Below are positions 18,683 through 27,381 of a DNA stretch of 64,000 nucleotides, one piece after another (positions within the stretch are counted from its first letter, which is position 1; every line of letters begins with the position of its first letter). The DNA is from Roseburia intestinalis L1-82 (GTDB lineage: Bacteria > Bacillota > Clostridia > Lachnospirales > Lachnospiraceae). The stretch is from assembly GCF_900537995.1 (NCBI RefSeq), contig NZ_LR027880.1, positions 267,001 through 331,000 on the forward strand. The letters run 5' to 3'. A program made the translations under genes and the position numbers. Below the pieces are notes generated by a model that made no database searches, was not told the origin of the DNA, and was given only the letters and a program-made list of their open reading frames with translations.

Positions 18683-19366
18683 TTATGCTTCTACTGCATT
18701 CTGTTTTACGTGTGCCAGTGCTTTGGCAACCGGCGGTATGCTGATAATGATCAGTGTAATGACTGCTTCCGGTACCAGATAGGAGGCCTGATATCCTAAA
18801 GAATAAAGGATCGGGTTCATGCCTTCCGGTGCATAGGATGCGAAAAATACAATGCCAGAGATCGTGGAAAAGATGAAACGTCCGAAAACGCCGATTACAT
18901 ATCCAATCTGAAGTCCCCATTTTTTCTTATTGAAAAATCCGGCAAGACCGAGTGCACCGAATGCGAGCGGATAGTCAAGCAGCATCTGTGGGATCGTGTA
19001 GAAAATCGGTTCTGTTACAAACTGAACCAGACCATATGCAACAGCTGTCATGATGCCGACATAAGGGCCATACCAGTATGCGATTAAAACAATAAAAAGC
19101 ATGGAAAGTAATGTGACGGAACCACCCATCGGCATCTCAAACAATTTGATCATGGAACATACCACGGCAAGTGCGATGGCAACTGCAGAGTAGACGAGCT
19201 GTTTGGTGGTCAGTGCTGCCTTGCGGCTTGCATTCTTCTGACGCACAAAAGCTGCTACGATGAGCAGTAATGCGATGATAACGACGACGATCACGATTCC
19301 CGTGATCGTAAGATGTACGGAGCCGTCTCCCCAGGCTCCTTCCGGTGTAGCAAAAAAGTTATTCAT
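18683..19366 (-). CDS. thiT: Thiamine ECF transporter S component (ThiT-like)
   Basis: This is an integral membrane protein of 227 residues with about six hydrophobic segments. An extra N-terminal segment (VHLTITGIVIVVVIIALLL) precedes the S-component core. GGSVTLLSMLFIVLIAYWYG matches the ThiT thiamine-binding region (family GGSxTLLSM). As an energy-coupling-factor S component it needs the shared EcfAAT module, which is not in this window. I chose ATG at 19366, preceded by AGGAGG; an in-frame start 39 nt upstream lacks one. A TPP riboswitch about 480 nt upstream independently supports the thiamine assignment. That distance is long because a palindromic element has inserted into the leader. 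Confidence 0.85.
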   Translation of the reverse strand: MNNFFATPEGAWGDGSVHLTITGIVIVVVIIALLLIVAAFVRQKNASRKAALTTKQLVYSAVAIALAVVCSMIKLFEMPMGGSVTLLSMLFIVLIAYWYGPYVGIMTAVAYGLVQFVTEPIFYTIPQMLLDYPLAFGALGLAGFFNKKKWGLQIGYVIGVFGRFIFSTISGIVFFASYAPEGMNPILYSLGYQASYLVPEAVITLIIISIPPVAKALAHVKQNAVEA

Positions 19367-19444
19367 AAATCCTCCTTGTTTTCCGAAGGAAAATGCGACT
19401 GCCATTGCAGGAGCAGAGGATTTTCCTCCTTGTTTTCCTGATTT

Positions 19445-19756
19445 GATTCTGGTATCAAAAGGTGGTTTTCAATTTTTGACTGTCAAGTTGCACAAAGTCG
19501 GATCTATTTTGTTCCGCTGTCCGAAAATAAGAAAAACTAAGTATGCCTGATTTAGATTTTCCAGGAGTGACGTGTACGTCTTAAACGTCCCGTCCATGGG
19601 ACGTTAAGACTTTTGCTGCCATCCATGGCAGCAAAACACTATGCATTAACAGGCATACTAAGATTTTCTAATTTTCTCCCAAAGTCACAAAACGAGTCCC
19701 AACTTTGTGCAATTTGACAATCGCTAAGTTGTGAGCCACCTTTTGACACCAGAATC
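19445..19756. repeat. MITE-like palindromic element in the thiT leader
   Basis: This 312-bp segment is bounded by 21-bp terminal inverted repeats (GATTCTGGTATCAAAAGGTGG, one mismatch to its partner). The inverted similarity continues inward for about 100 bp on each side (GTTGCACAAAGT, AGTATGCCTG and their complements). The centre (19565-19650) holds two further hairpins, one built on GTCTTAA/TTAAGAC with GGGACG and one on TTTTGCTGCC/GGCAGCAAAA. It has no coding capacity. Part of one arm recurs at 28496 and 34032, so it belongs to a dispersed family. Confidence 0.75.
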
Positions 19757-19846
19757 CTAATTCATGATAATAGAATGTTCGCGGAGCGTACATTTTATTG
19801 TCTACAAACACGGGGGATTGTTTCTTACCAGAATAAAGTAAAAGAA

Positions 19847-19953
19847 AACGCTTCCTTACGCCGGTATTATCCGGGTCAAGTAATAAGGGTCGATGAAATC
19901 ATCTCTCAGCACGTTGTCAATACCATATGGTATAAACAGCACCCCTAGCATTT
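19847..19953 (-). promoter_or_regulatory. TPP riboswitch (THI element)
   Basis: On the minus strand the conserved aptamer parts appear in order: GGGGTGCTG, then CTGAGAGATGATTTCATC, GACCC, ACTTGACCCGGATAATACCGG and CGTAAGGAAGCG. P1 is AATGCT/AGCGTT. An extra hairpin ATACC-ATAT-GGTAT extends P3. These match the thiamine pyrophosphate aptamer. It controls thiT, off when TPP is abundant. The downstream expression platform is not clear to me; a weak AATGT/ACATT stem lies at about 19776-19797. Confidence 0.9.
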
Positions 19954-19969
19954 GTATGGAACGTTTCCC

Positions 19970-19998
19970 ACTATAGCAATTAATGACGAAAAAGTCAA
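19970..19998 (-). promoter_or_regulatory. Promoter of the thiT leader
   Basis: On the minus strand TTGACT (19993-19998), 17 nt and TATAGT (19970-19975) place the transcription start just upstream of the TPP aptamer. Confidence 0.7.
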
Positions 19999-20041
19999 AT
20001 TTATGCCTTGAAATTTTAATCCCTCTGCGAGACCTGTATAG

Positions 20042-20070
20042 TTGACAAAAAAAGCAACAAAAAATATAAT
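20042..20070 (+). promoter_or_regulatory. Consensus sigma-A promoter of the FecB-type gene
   Basis: TTGACA (20042-20047), 17-nt A-rich spacer, TATAAT (20065-20070): both hexamers are perfect. It is divergent from the thiT promoter 43 nt away. Confidence 0.85.
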
Positions 20071-20108
20071 GTCAAAAATGTAGAAACAACTTACGGAGGA
20101 TGAAAAAC

Positions 20109-21194
20109 ATGAAAAAAATTTATCAGAAACTGGCACTGACAGGCGTGCTTGCAGCGCTGCTTCTTTCTGCAGGCTGCGGGGGAGCAAAGGAGACTTCTGC
20201 AGATGAAACAGCAGGGAATGTGCCGGCTGTGGCTGAGCAGAAAACGGACAGTAAAGCAGATATGGAACTGTCTGAGACACTGGAAGTAGACGCTGGATCA
20301 TCAGAAGCCGGGACTGAGACATTGGAAACAAATACCGAAACACAGACACAGGGTTATACTTTTACCGATGATCTCGGACGTGAGGTGACAGTGAAATCTG
20401 CTGATCGTGTGGCAACGCTGATCGGAAGTTTTACGGATGTATGGATGTTAGCAGGCGGAAATGTTGTTGCAGCAGCAAATGATTCCTGGGAGAGCCTTGG
20501 TTTAGACCTTGATGAGAGCGTGGTAAATCTTGGCAGCATTTTGGAGCCGGATGTCGAGCAGCTCATTGCAGCGGAGCCTGATTTTGTGATCGCGAGTGCA
20601 AATACGGATGCAGACGTTGCAATGGAGGAAACACTGACACAGGCAGGAATTACCGTTGCCTATTTTGACGTTGCAAATTTTGATGATTATTTAAATATGC
20701 TTTCCATCTGTACACAGATCACCGGCAGAGATGATCTCTATCAGAAAAATGGTCTTGATGTGCAGAAAGAAGTAGAGGCAATGAAGCAGAGAGCGGACGG
20801 CAGTAATCCGACTGTATTATTCCTTCGGGCAGCATCAAGCAATGTAAAGGCCAAGGGCAGTGACGGAAATGTCTGCGGGGAAATGTTGGCAGACCTTGGA
20901 TGTGTGAATATCGCAGACAGCGACGAGAGCCTGTTAGATGACCTCAGCATGGAGGCGATCATTGCGGCTGATCCACAGTATATTTTTGTGACGATTCAGG
21001 GAAATGACAGCGATGCCGCCATGAAAAATGTGGAAGATCTTCTGACATCAAACCCGGCATGGGCATCCCTGACCGCTGTGAAAAATGATCATTATTATAT
21101 CCTTGATAAGCGCTTATTCAACTTAAAACCGAATGCAAAATGGGGAGAGGCTTATAAGCAGCTGGCAGATATTCTGTACCCGGAGGCGGAGTGA
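20109..21194 (+). CDS. FecB/BtuF-type substrate-binding lipoprotein
   Basis: This 361-residue lipoprotein has a signal peptide with lipobox LLLSAGC, then an acidic, Thr/Ser-rich linker to about residue 78, then a class III periplasmic-binding-protein fold: FTDDLGREVTV, NLGSILEPDVEQLIAAEPDFVI and a C-terminal lobe ending WGEAYKQLADILYP. This family binds ferric siderophores, haem or cobalamin for FecCD-type ABC importers. ATG at 20109 has GGAGGA 8 nt upstream. A FecCD permease and its ATPase lie about 3 kb downstream on the other strand and are likely partners. Expression comes from a consensus promoter. The siroheme gene follows with an 18-nt gap. Confidence 0.88.
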   Translation: MKKIYQKLALTGVLAALLLSAGCGGAKETSADETAGNVPAVAEQKTDSKADMELSETLEVDAGSSEAGTETLETNTETQTQGYTFTDDLGREVTVKSADRVATLIGSFTDVWMLAGGNVVAAANDSWESLGLDLDESVVNLGSILEPDVEQLIAAEPDFVIASANTDADVAMEETLTQAGITVAYFDVANFDDYLNMLSICTQITGRDDLYQKNGLDVQKEVEAMKQRADGSNPTVLFLRAASSNVKAKGSDGNVCGEMLADLGCVNIADSDESLLDDLSMEAIIAADPQYIFVTIQGNDSDAAMKNVEDLLTSNPAWASLTAVKNDHYYILDKRLFNLKPNAKWGEAYKQLADILYPEAE

Positions 21195-21212
21195 GAAAGG
21201 TTTGGTTTGAAA

Positions 21213-22583
21213 ATGGCATATTTTCCGTTTTTTATTGATATAGAAAATAAAAAAGGCCTGATCGTGGGTGGCGGCAGGATTGCAGCACACAAGGCAGAAA
21301 AGGTGAAGCCGTTCGGTGCAAAGATTACCATAATAGCACCGGATATTATGGACAAATTAAAACAGGATCCGGCATTTATGTGTGAGGAGCGTCCCTTTGT
21401 GCCGGAGGATATCGAGGGCTGTGCATTTGTCATTGCGGCAACCGATGATAGGGAATTAAACCACAGGATCAGCGCACTGTGTCAGGAAAAAGGAATTTTA
21501 GTCAATGTGGTGGATGACAAAGATTACTGCGGTTTTCTATTTCCGTCTCTTGTGAAAGAAGGAAAACTGACCGCGGGAATCTCCACCGCAGGAGCCAGTC
21601 CGCAGATCGCGGCAGAATTAAGAAGCCGCATGGCGAGGGAACTTCCAAATCAGATGGAAGAGATCCTTGATTATTTAGAATCAATCCGGGAACCTGCAAA
21701 AAAAATGATTGCAGATGACAGGATCAGAGCCAGATTTTTGAAAGAGACAGCACAGCTTTGCATGGATGAAAACCGCGTGCCGGATGAGGAAGAGACGAGG
21801 CAGCGGATCAGAGATTATTGCCAGAGTGCGGAACAGACTGGATTAGGGAAAATCGTCAGTACAGGCATGGTAACGCTCGTCGGTGCGGGCTGCGGTGCAT
21901 ATGACCTGATCACACTGCGCGGTTTAAATGCAATACGGAGAGCCGAGGTGCTTGTCTATGACGATCTGATCGATGCGCGTCTGTTAGATCACGCTTCGGA
22001 GAGCTGTGAAAAAATTTATGTCGGGAAACGGATCGGTGTACATAGCAGGGAACAGGAAGAAATCAATGCGATCCTGATCGAACATGCGAAGAAAGGCAAA
22101 CGCGTGGTGCGCTTAAAAGGCGGAGATCCGTTTGTTTTCGGCAGAGGCAGTGAGGAAATGGAAGCGTTAAAGGCGAAAGAAATCCCGGTGACAGAAGTGC
22201 CGGGAATCACATCTGCCATTGCGGTTCCGGCGGCAGCAGGAATCCCGGTAACACACCGTGGAAAAAGCCGCAGTTTTCATGTGGTGACGGCACATACGAA
22301 AGGCACTGCGGACAGTCTGCCGGAAGGACTAAAAGAACTTGTGGCAGTGGAGGGCACGCTTGTATTTCTGATGGGAATGCACCAGCTTTCAAAACTGGCC
22401 GGACGGCTGATGGAGTATGGAAAATCTCCGGAAACACCGGCAGCAGTGGTGCAGGGAAATTTTGATGGAAAAACGGTAAGTGTGCGAGGAACACTTTTTG
22501 ATATTGCAGAAAAAGTAAAAGAATCCGGGATGCAGTCTCCGGCGGTTATTGTGATCGGGGAGACGGCAGAGATGGAGTTGTAA
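21213..22583 (+). CDS. cysG: Siroheme synthase-like fusion: precorrin-2 dehydrogenase + uroporphyrinogen-III methyltransferase
   Basis: This is a two-domain enzyme of 456 residues. The N-terminal half (about 1-200) is the Met8/CysG dehydrogenase-ferrochelatase type, with LIVGGGRIAAHKAEKV binding NAD and GISTAGASPQIA. The C-terminal half (about 220-456) is the SAM-dependent uroporphyrinogen-III C-methyltransferase, with VTLVGAGCGAYDLITLRG, YDDLID, VRLKGGDPFVFGRG and VPGITSAIAVPAAAGIPVTHRG. Together they turn uroporphyrinogen III into sirohydrochlorin or siroheme, and can also supply corrinoid synthesis. The domain order is as in CysG. I chose ATG at 21213; a TTG 6 nt earlier is closer to an AAAGG site and cannot be excluded. 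It is co-oriented with the FecB gene. Confidence 0.92.
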   Translation: MAYFPFFIDIENKKGLIVGGGRIAAHKAEKVKPFGAKITIIAPDIMDKLKQDPAFMCEERPFVPEDIEGCAFVIAATDDRELNHRISALCQEKGILVNVVDDKDYCGFLFPSLVKEGKLTAGISTAGASPQIAAELRSRMARELPNQMEEILDYLESIREPAKKMIADDRIRARFLKETAQLCMDENRVPDEEETRQRIRDYCQSAEQTGLGKIVSTGMVTLVGAGCGAYDLITLRGLNAIRRAEVLVYDDLIDARLLDHASESCEKIYVGKRIGVHSREQEEINAILIEHAKKGKRVVRLKGGDPFVFGRGSEEMEALKAKEIPVTEVPGITSAIAVPAAAGIPVTHRGKSRSFHVVTAHTKGTADSLPEGLKELVAVEGTLVFLMGMHQLSKLAGRLMEYGKSPETPAAVVQGNFDGKTVSVRGTLFDIAEKVKESGMQSPAVIVIGETAEMEL

Positions 22584-22594
22584 TTAAAAAAAAG

Positions 22595-22649
22595 AGGAAG
22601 CATACTGCAGTGAATGGATCACATTTAAAGCAGAGTGTGCTTCCTTTTT
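22595..22649 (+). terminator. Terminator after cysG
   Basis: AGGAAGCATACTGC pairs with GCAGAGTGTGCTTCCT (bulged) and is followed by TTTTT. Confidence 0.75.
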
Positions 22650-22662
22650 GTATATTATCTGA

Positions 22663-22848
22663 TTAGATGGAAACAACATCAACGGCGTTTCCGTGTTCTT
22701 TTATGATCTGTAACAAATCTTTTGTTTTTAACAATACGGTAGCCGTATTTTCATTTGGATGCACACTGATCAGACCTGTTTCATTCAGAAAATAACTGTC
22801 AATAAAGACCTGTACGCTCCGTTCTGCTGGCGAAAATTCTTTAAGTGT
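22663..22848 (-). pseudogene. YbaK/ProX (aminoacyl-tRNA deacylase) C-terminal remnant
   Basis: The minus strand encodes 62 residues beginning TLKEFSPAERSVQVFIDSYF, with HPNENTATVLLKTKDLL and a terminal HGN. This matches the last third of YbaK/ProX trans-editing proteins (typically near 160 residues). An in-frame TGA precedes the fragment and no start codon fits, so the N-terminal two thirds are gone. The remnant ends beside the cysG terminator. Confidence 0.65.
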
Positions 22849-22946
22849 TCATATTAAAACATAAATACACGTCAAAGGCAATCGTTGCTATTACCGGCAA
22901 CGTCTGCTAAAATGATTTCAATATGTGAAAAAGGCAGGTAGTATTT

Positions 22947-23432
22947 GTGAGGGCAGAAGAAGTAATACAGGCGGTTGCAGAACTTTGCAGACATTTTTCG
23001 GCGGTGGAGGTGATCTTATTTGGCTCTAGAGCGAAAGGAACAGCACTGGAGAGAAGTGACATTGATGTTGCCGTGTCCGGTGTGAAGGATTTTGATGCAC
23101 TTGCAGAAGCAAAACAGCGGGATCTTTCGGATTCTTTTGTATTGAGTGGAACCAGTGCAAAATTTAGCATCACATTTGATCTGGCATGGAAAGTTATGAA
23201 GGATATACTGGTAGAATATTATGCAATGACGGGTTTTATTGCGGGTTCGCCGCGTGAAGTGCTCAAAACATCCTATAAAGCAGAATTGATTTCAGATGAT
23301 ACATGGATAGAAATGCTAAAAGGTGGTAGGCTCAAACCGTTCTACCACATTTCCATCCCGGTCGATCAGAAACTTCGTAAAGTTCCACTTGATATCAGGG
23401 GTGTTACGGAAATCCGGCTGGGTGCGGTATAA
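22947..23432 (+). pseudogene. MntA-like nucleotidyltransferase fused to truncated HI0074-like domain
   Basis: The 161-codon frame starts at GTG with AGG-rich sequence upstream. Residues 1-50 are a minimal nucleotidyltransferase core with VILFGSRAKGTALERSDIDV (GS...DxD). At DALAEA it jumps to KQRDLSDSFVLSGTSAKFS, which belongs to the HI0074-type substrate-binding (four-helix) partner normally encoded by a separate gene. After WIEMLK (about residue 125) the frame reads antisense through the glutathione peroxidase gene. It is thus best explained as an in-frame deletion fusing a MntA-like antitoxin and its partner, then truncation. The active-site motif is intact but most of the nucleotidyltransferase C-terminus is missing. 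Confidence 0.7.
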
Positions 23433-23696
23433 TCCGCTTTCGAGCAGCGGGGTGAGAGGGTGGTTTGGATCAAATCCTCCGAAACCTTTTTGTTCTTTCA
23501 GATATTTGTACAGCGGATGCGTATTTTCTCCATTTACTTCAATTTTGGAAAAAAGTTTAAAGGTAATTCCAAATTTTGCGTCGCAGAAAGATGCGATCTC
23601 CTCGGTTGTTCCAAGTGCCTGGTTTCCAAACTGATTACATGGGAAATCAAGAATCTCAAATCCTGCATCCTCTGCTTCATAATCATAAAAATTCAT
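23316..23696 (-). pseudogene. Glutathione peroxidase lacking the catalytic Cys/Sec segment
   Basis: The 126-residue frame is clearly glutathione peroxidase: MNFYDYEAED at the N-terminus, then FEILDFPCNQFGNQALG, THPLYKYLKEQKG and IKWNFTKFLIDRDGNVVERF. Family members are about 160-180 residues and carry NxxxxC/U after residue 30. Here the protein jumps from EAEDA directly to GFEILDF, removing about 45 residues including the catalytic cysteine or selenocysteine. The C-terminus also stops at EPTTF, at the junction with the convergent nucleotidyltransferase remnant. Gln, Trp and Asn of the catalytic tetrad remain. It is almost certainly inactive. Confidence 0.75.
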
Positions 23697-23816
23697 AGTA
23701 AAAGTTTCCTTTCAAAATAAAAGATTTAAAACAATTAAATTGTGCACAATCAAATGCAAAATAAAAATACATAATTTTAATCCATATGTCAAGAAAAATT
23801 CATACAAAAAAGAGTA

Positions 23817-24647
23817 TTACTCAAAAAAGTAATACTCCCCATCTTCATCCGTAAACCTTTTCCAGCTTGTCTGAAACACATCCTCGATCACATGCGACTG
23901 CAGACACTCCTGGGGCGTGCTAACCATGGCGATGCTGCCGGGAAAATCAGTTGCTTTAACATCAGAGTCTGTACCGGCATGCGCTGCTTTATCAAGAGAT
24001 CTGGAACCGGCGCGGTTCATGACAACCAGCGTATCTGAGATGCGCACCGCCTGACTCAGATCATGTAAGATCAGAATAATCGTTTTTCCCTGTTTTTTTA
24101 ATTCCTTTATCATGGCGTAAAATTCGCGCTGCCCGGTCAGGTCGAGATAGGTGGTCGGCTCGTCCAACACGATGTAATCACAATCCTGCGCTAACACCAT
24201 GGCAAAAAACACGCGCTGTCTGATACCGCCGGAGAGCGTGTCGACATACTGGTCGGCATACTGGCTGATGTGGGTAAATTCCATGGCACGGTTTACAATT
24301 TCAGTGTCCTCCTTTGATTTCCGGCGGGAAAATCCAAGATAAGGAAAGCGCCCGTGTTCCACAAGCATTTTAACCGGAATAGCAGGAATGATCGTGCGGA
24401 CCTGTGGGAGCAGGGAAATTTCTCTTGCACGTTCTTTCGGGGAAATTTTAAGAAAATCCTGTCCGTTTAAGAATATCTGTCCGGCGGTCACCGTGGAAGC
24501 ACCGTTTAAGCACTGGACCAGGGTAGTCTTGCCGCAGCCGTTCGGGCCAAGGATCGTGGTGATCTCCCCGTCACGGAAAGTTAATGAGATGTCGTTTAAG
24601 ATCGGCGTGTGCTGACAGGAAACGGAAACATTGCGAAATTCAAGCAT
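23817..24647 (-). CDS. FecE/FhuC-type ABC transporter ATP-binding protein
   Basis: This 276-residue ATPase of metal-chelate importers has Walker A GPNGCGKTTLVQ, Q-loop region LLPQVR, signature LSGGIRQRVFFAMVLAQ, Walker B YIVLDEPTTYLDL and the switch His in ILHDLSQA. It overlaps the permease gene upstream by 8 nt, so the two are translationally coupled. It lacks an adjacent binding-protein gene; the FecB-type lipoprotein at 20.1 kb is the best candidate. This unit-1 copy has an intact frame, unlike the one in unit 2. Confidence 0.93.
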   Translation of the reverse strand: MLEFRNVSVSCQHTPILNDISLTFRDGEITTILGPNGCGKTTLVQCLNGASTVTAGQIFLNGQDFLKISPKERAREISLLPQVRTIIPAIPVKMLVEHGRFPYLGFSRRKSKEDTEIVNRAMEFTHISQYADQYVDTLSGGIRQRVFFAMVLAQDCDYIVLDEPTTYLDLTGQREFYAMIKELKKQGKTIILILHDLSQAVRISDTLVVMNRAGSRSLDKAAHAGTDSDVKATDFPGSIAMVSTPQECLQSHVIEDVFQTSWKRFTDEDGEYYFFE

Positions 24648-25638
24648 GGACTCTGCGCCCTCCTTTCTTTTTCAGTAACAGATACAGGAAAAACGGTCCG
24701 CCGACGAACGACATGATAATCCCGGCGGGCAGCTCAAACGGAGAGAAGAGTATTCGTCCGAGCAGGTCACATAACAGTACAAAACTGCCGCCCAAAAGTG
24801 CGGAGCACGGCAAAAGAAAACGTGCATCATTGCCAAAAAGCCGCCTGCAGATATGCGGGATGATCAGTCCGATAAAGCCGAGCAGACCGGCGAAACTGAC
24901 GACACATCCGGCAAGGATGCTTGCGAGGGACAGAAGCAAAAAGCGGGTGAGTGAAACGCGCAGTCCGAGGGAGCGCGCGATGTCATCCCCAAGCCCGAGC
25001 ATATTTAATGGCTGTGCGAGAAACAAGGAAACAAAGAATGCAATAGCAATACAGAGGCACGGCAGGATCAGCCTGCTTAGGGTAAGCCCGGAGAGGGAAC
25101 CGATCAGAAAAGACGTCAGATTCACCGTGATATCCGTATTTAAAAGTTTGATCGTATTGATGCCTGCACTTAAAAAACTTGAGACTGTAATTCCGGCAAG
25201 AATGATCGTAGTCCTTGAACTGTCTGAGAGCGCAGCCAGAAAAAAGATCAGCAGTGTGGTGATCAGGGCGCCGCAAAACGCAAAGACCGGAAGTGTAAAT
25301 GAGTTTGCCGGGAAAAAGATCATGGCGAGCATGACCGCAAAACCGGAGCCGGAATTGACACCGATCGTGCTTGGGCTTGCCAGCGAATTGTTCATTACGC
25401 CCTGTAAGATCACACCCGAACAGGACAGCCCGATCCCGGCAAAAAGTCCGCCGAGCAAGCGCGGAATGCGCACGGTAGTGATTAAAATATAAGAAGTAGA
25501 ACTGCGGTCTGCCCCGGTCAGACAATTTAAGATATCTTTGAATGCAATATTCACGCTTCCAAATAAAATGCCTGCGCAGACAGACACGAGAAGTAACATA
25601 CACATCAGAAGGATGGTAATGCTTTTGTGCTTTTTCAT
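24640..25638 (-). CDS. FecCD-type ABC transporter permease
   Basis: This 332-residue permease of the BtuC/FecCD family has about nine to ten hydrophobic helices. Family motifs include RIPRLLGGLFAGIGLSCSGV near residue 60, NPLASP-like NNSLASPSTIGVNSGSGF and the C-terminal GLIIPHICRRLFGNDARFLLP coupling region. It imports iron-siderophore, haem or cobalamin with the FecE-type ATPase. The start has AGGAAGG 7 nt upstream. The 170 bp between its start and the IS110 left end must contain its promoter; I saw no convincing consensus there. Confidence 0.93.
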   Translation of the reverse strand: MKKHKSITILLMCMLLLVSVCAGILFGSVNIAFKDILNCLTGADRSSTSYILITTVRIPRLLGGLFAGIGLSCSGVILQGVMNNSLASPSTIGVNSGSGFAVMLAMIFFPANSFTLPVFAFCGALITTLLIFFLAALSDSSRTTIILAGITVSSFLSAGINTIKLLNTDITVNLTSFLIGSLSGLTLSRLILPCLCIAIAFFVSLFLAQPLNMLGLGDDIARSLGLRVSLTRFLLLSLASILAGCVVSFAGLLGFIGLIIPHICRRLFGNDARFLLPCSALLGGSFVLLCDLLGRILFSPFELPAGIIMSFVGGPFFLYLLLKKKGGRRVHA

Positions 25639-25810
25639 AGGGGATTCCTTCCTGCAAAAGTCTTTTGTATTGGTTAAAAAATGATGGAAAATTTGCTCAT
25701 TATGGTATCACAGACAGGGGAAATGCGCAATGGGGTGGTTTTCATTTAACAACAACGGAGCAGATAATAAAAAAGAAATTTAAAACCTGCTAATAAATTT
25801 CATAGTTACT

Positions 25811-26079
25811 TGTATGATAATTAGGAAGTTAATTATCACATATTTCCTTTCTTTTAATATCGTGGTTCAATACAATTCAGATACTATGGACTTTTGATTT
25901 GTTTTCTGTAGCTTGACTACTCAACTGGAGTGTATTGCCACTACATTTATCTGAATTGTTTATTAGCTGGATGTTGCCGGAGTGTTTTTCACTCAGAGTA
26001 CTTATTTCTATCAAGTCTACGATGATAATCGTTGGTGGACATCATGGTATCAGACTTTAGGAAAGGGAGGTACAACCTC
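25811..26079 (+). ncRNA. Candidate bridge RNA region (IS110 left end, copy 2)
   Basis: This 269-nt non-coding left end precedes the recombinase and is unchanged in all three copies. It can fold: ACAATTCAGATA (25872-25883) pairs perfectly with TATCTGAATTGT (25948-25959), enclosing a loop; GAGTG-TTTTT-CACTC and ACGAT-GATA-ATCGT follow. IS110 elements are known to encode a bridge RNA here. TAGCTGG at 25964-25970 equals the element's right end (27373-27379), as a donor guide would. TTTTCT (25902-25907) and GGAG (25927-25930) match the left and right sides of the copy 1 target around CT. Confidence 0.55.
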
Positions 26080-27249
26080 ATGAAAATTTACGTAGGCATT
26101 GATATTGCCAAACTTAATCATTTCGCCGCTGCGATTTCTTCCGACGGTGAAATAATCATTGAGCCGTTCAAATTCACAAATGACGCTGATGGCTTCCAAC
26201 TGCTGGTCTCTAAACTCGAATCATTCGATAAGAACAGCCTCATCATCGGTCTTGAGTCAACGGCACACTACGGTGACAACCTTGTTCGATACCTTGTTAC
26301 TGAGCTTTACCAAGTGTGTGTGTTGAACCCCATCAAAACCTGTCAAATGCGAAAAAATAACGTTCGCAAAACTAAGACAGATAAGGTCGACACTTACGTG
26401 ATTGCTAAAACTCTTATGATGCAGGACAACCTCAGATTCGTCAGCTTCTTCGATCTCGATATGATGGATCTTAAGGCATTGGGACGTTTCCGTCAGAAAA
26501 CCATAAAGCAACGTACCCGATTGAAAATTCAACTGACAACCTATGTTGATCAGGTCTTTCCGGAGATTCAATACTTTTTCAAATCCGGTCTGCATCAACA
26601 CGCTGTCTATGCTTTATTAAAAGAAACACCTTCTCCAAAAGAGATTGCTTCCATGCATATGACTCATCTGGCAAATCTGCTCAAAGTGAACTCACACGGA
26701 CACTTTACCAAAGAACAGGCCAAAGAATTAAGAGTTCTCGCACAGAAGTCTGTCGGTGCTAACGACAGCGCTATATCTATTCAGATAACTCAAACCATTC
26801 AACAAATCGAGTTACTGGATAGCCAATTAGAAAAGATTGAAGCTGAGATGACGGATATCATGAAATTCAACGATTCTGTCATCATGACCATTCCTGGTAT
26901 CGGTTATATCAATGGTGGAATGATTCTTGGTGAAATAGGTGATATTCACCGTTTCTCCAATCCTAACAAGCTGCTTGCTTTTGCCGGTTTGGATCCTTCT
27001 GTTTATCAGTCTGGTAACTTTCAGGCTAAGACAACAAGGATGTCCAAACGTGGCTCTCGTGTTTTACGATATGCCCTTGTAAATGCAGCTTGGAACGTTG
27101 TCAGAAACAACGCAACCTTCAAGGCTTATTATGATGCCAAGAGGGCTGAAGGCCGGTCTCACTACAATGCACTTGGGCACTGTGCCGGCAAGCTTGTCAG
27201 AGTCATCTGGAAGATGCTCACTGGCGAAGTAGAATTCAACCTCGAATAA
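26080..27249 (+). CDS. IS110-family DEDD transposase (copy 2)
   Basis: The protein is identical to copy 1: 389 residues, RuvC-like DEDD domain then Transposase_20 domain with the catalytic-serine region. ATG at 26080 has GGGAGG 11 nt upstream. It is followed by a 132-nt right end that carries an outward TTGACT hexamer at 27362. Confidence 0.95.
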   Translation: MKIYVGIDIAKLNHFAAAISSDGEIIIEPFKFTNDADGFQLLVSKLESFDKNSLIIGLESTAHYGDNLVRYLVTELYQVCVLNPIKTCQMRKNNVRKTKTDKVDTYVIAKTLMMQDNLRFVSFFDLDMMDLKALGRFRQKTIKQRTRLKIQLTTYVDQVFPEIQYFFKSGLHQHAVYALLKETPSPKEIASMHMTHLANLLKVNSHGHFTKEQAKELRVLAQKSVGANDSAISIQITQTIQQIELLDSQLEKIEAEMTDIMKFNDSVIMTIPGIGYINGGMILGEIGDIHRFSNPNKLLAFAGLDPSVYQSGNFQAKTTRMSKRGSRVLRYALVNAAWNVVRNNATFKAYYDAKRAEGRSHYNALGHCAGKLVRVIWKMLTGEVEFNLE

Positions 27250-27381
27250 GAGGTCTGTATACCAATATCGATAGATTTTGAAAAAGCACCCTAAGGGAGC
27301 TCTATTAAAGTTACCCTTTTTTACCACCGATATGAAAAAGAAATTTTTTGCTAATTTATGGTTGACTTTTCATAGCTGGTC

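Noticed and set aside
24584..25492. Long plus-strand frame antisense to fecE/fecCD (302 codons)
   Set aside because: Shadow of the permease and ATPase genes: composition rich in Arg, Pro and Ser, no ribosome site, and the opposite strand has clear family motifs.
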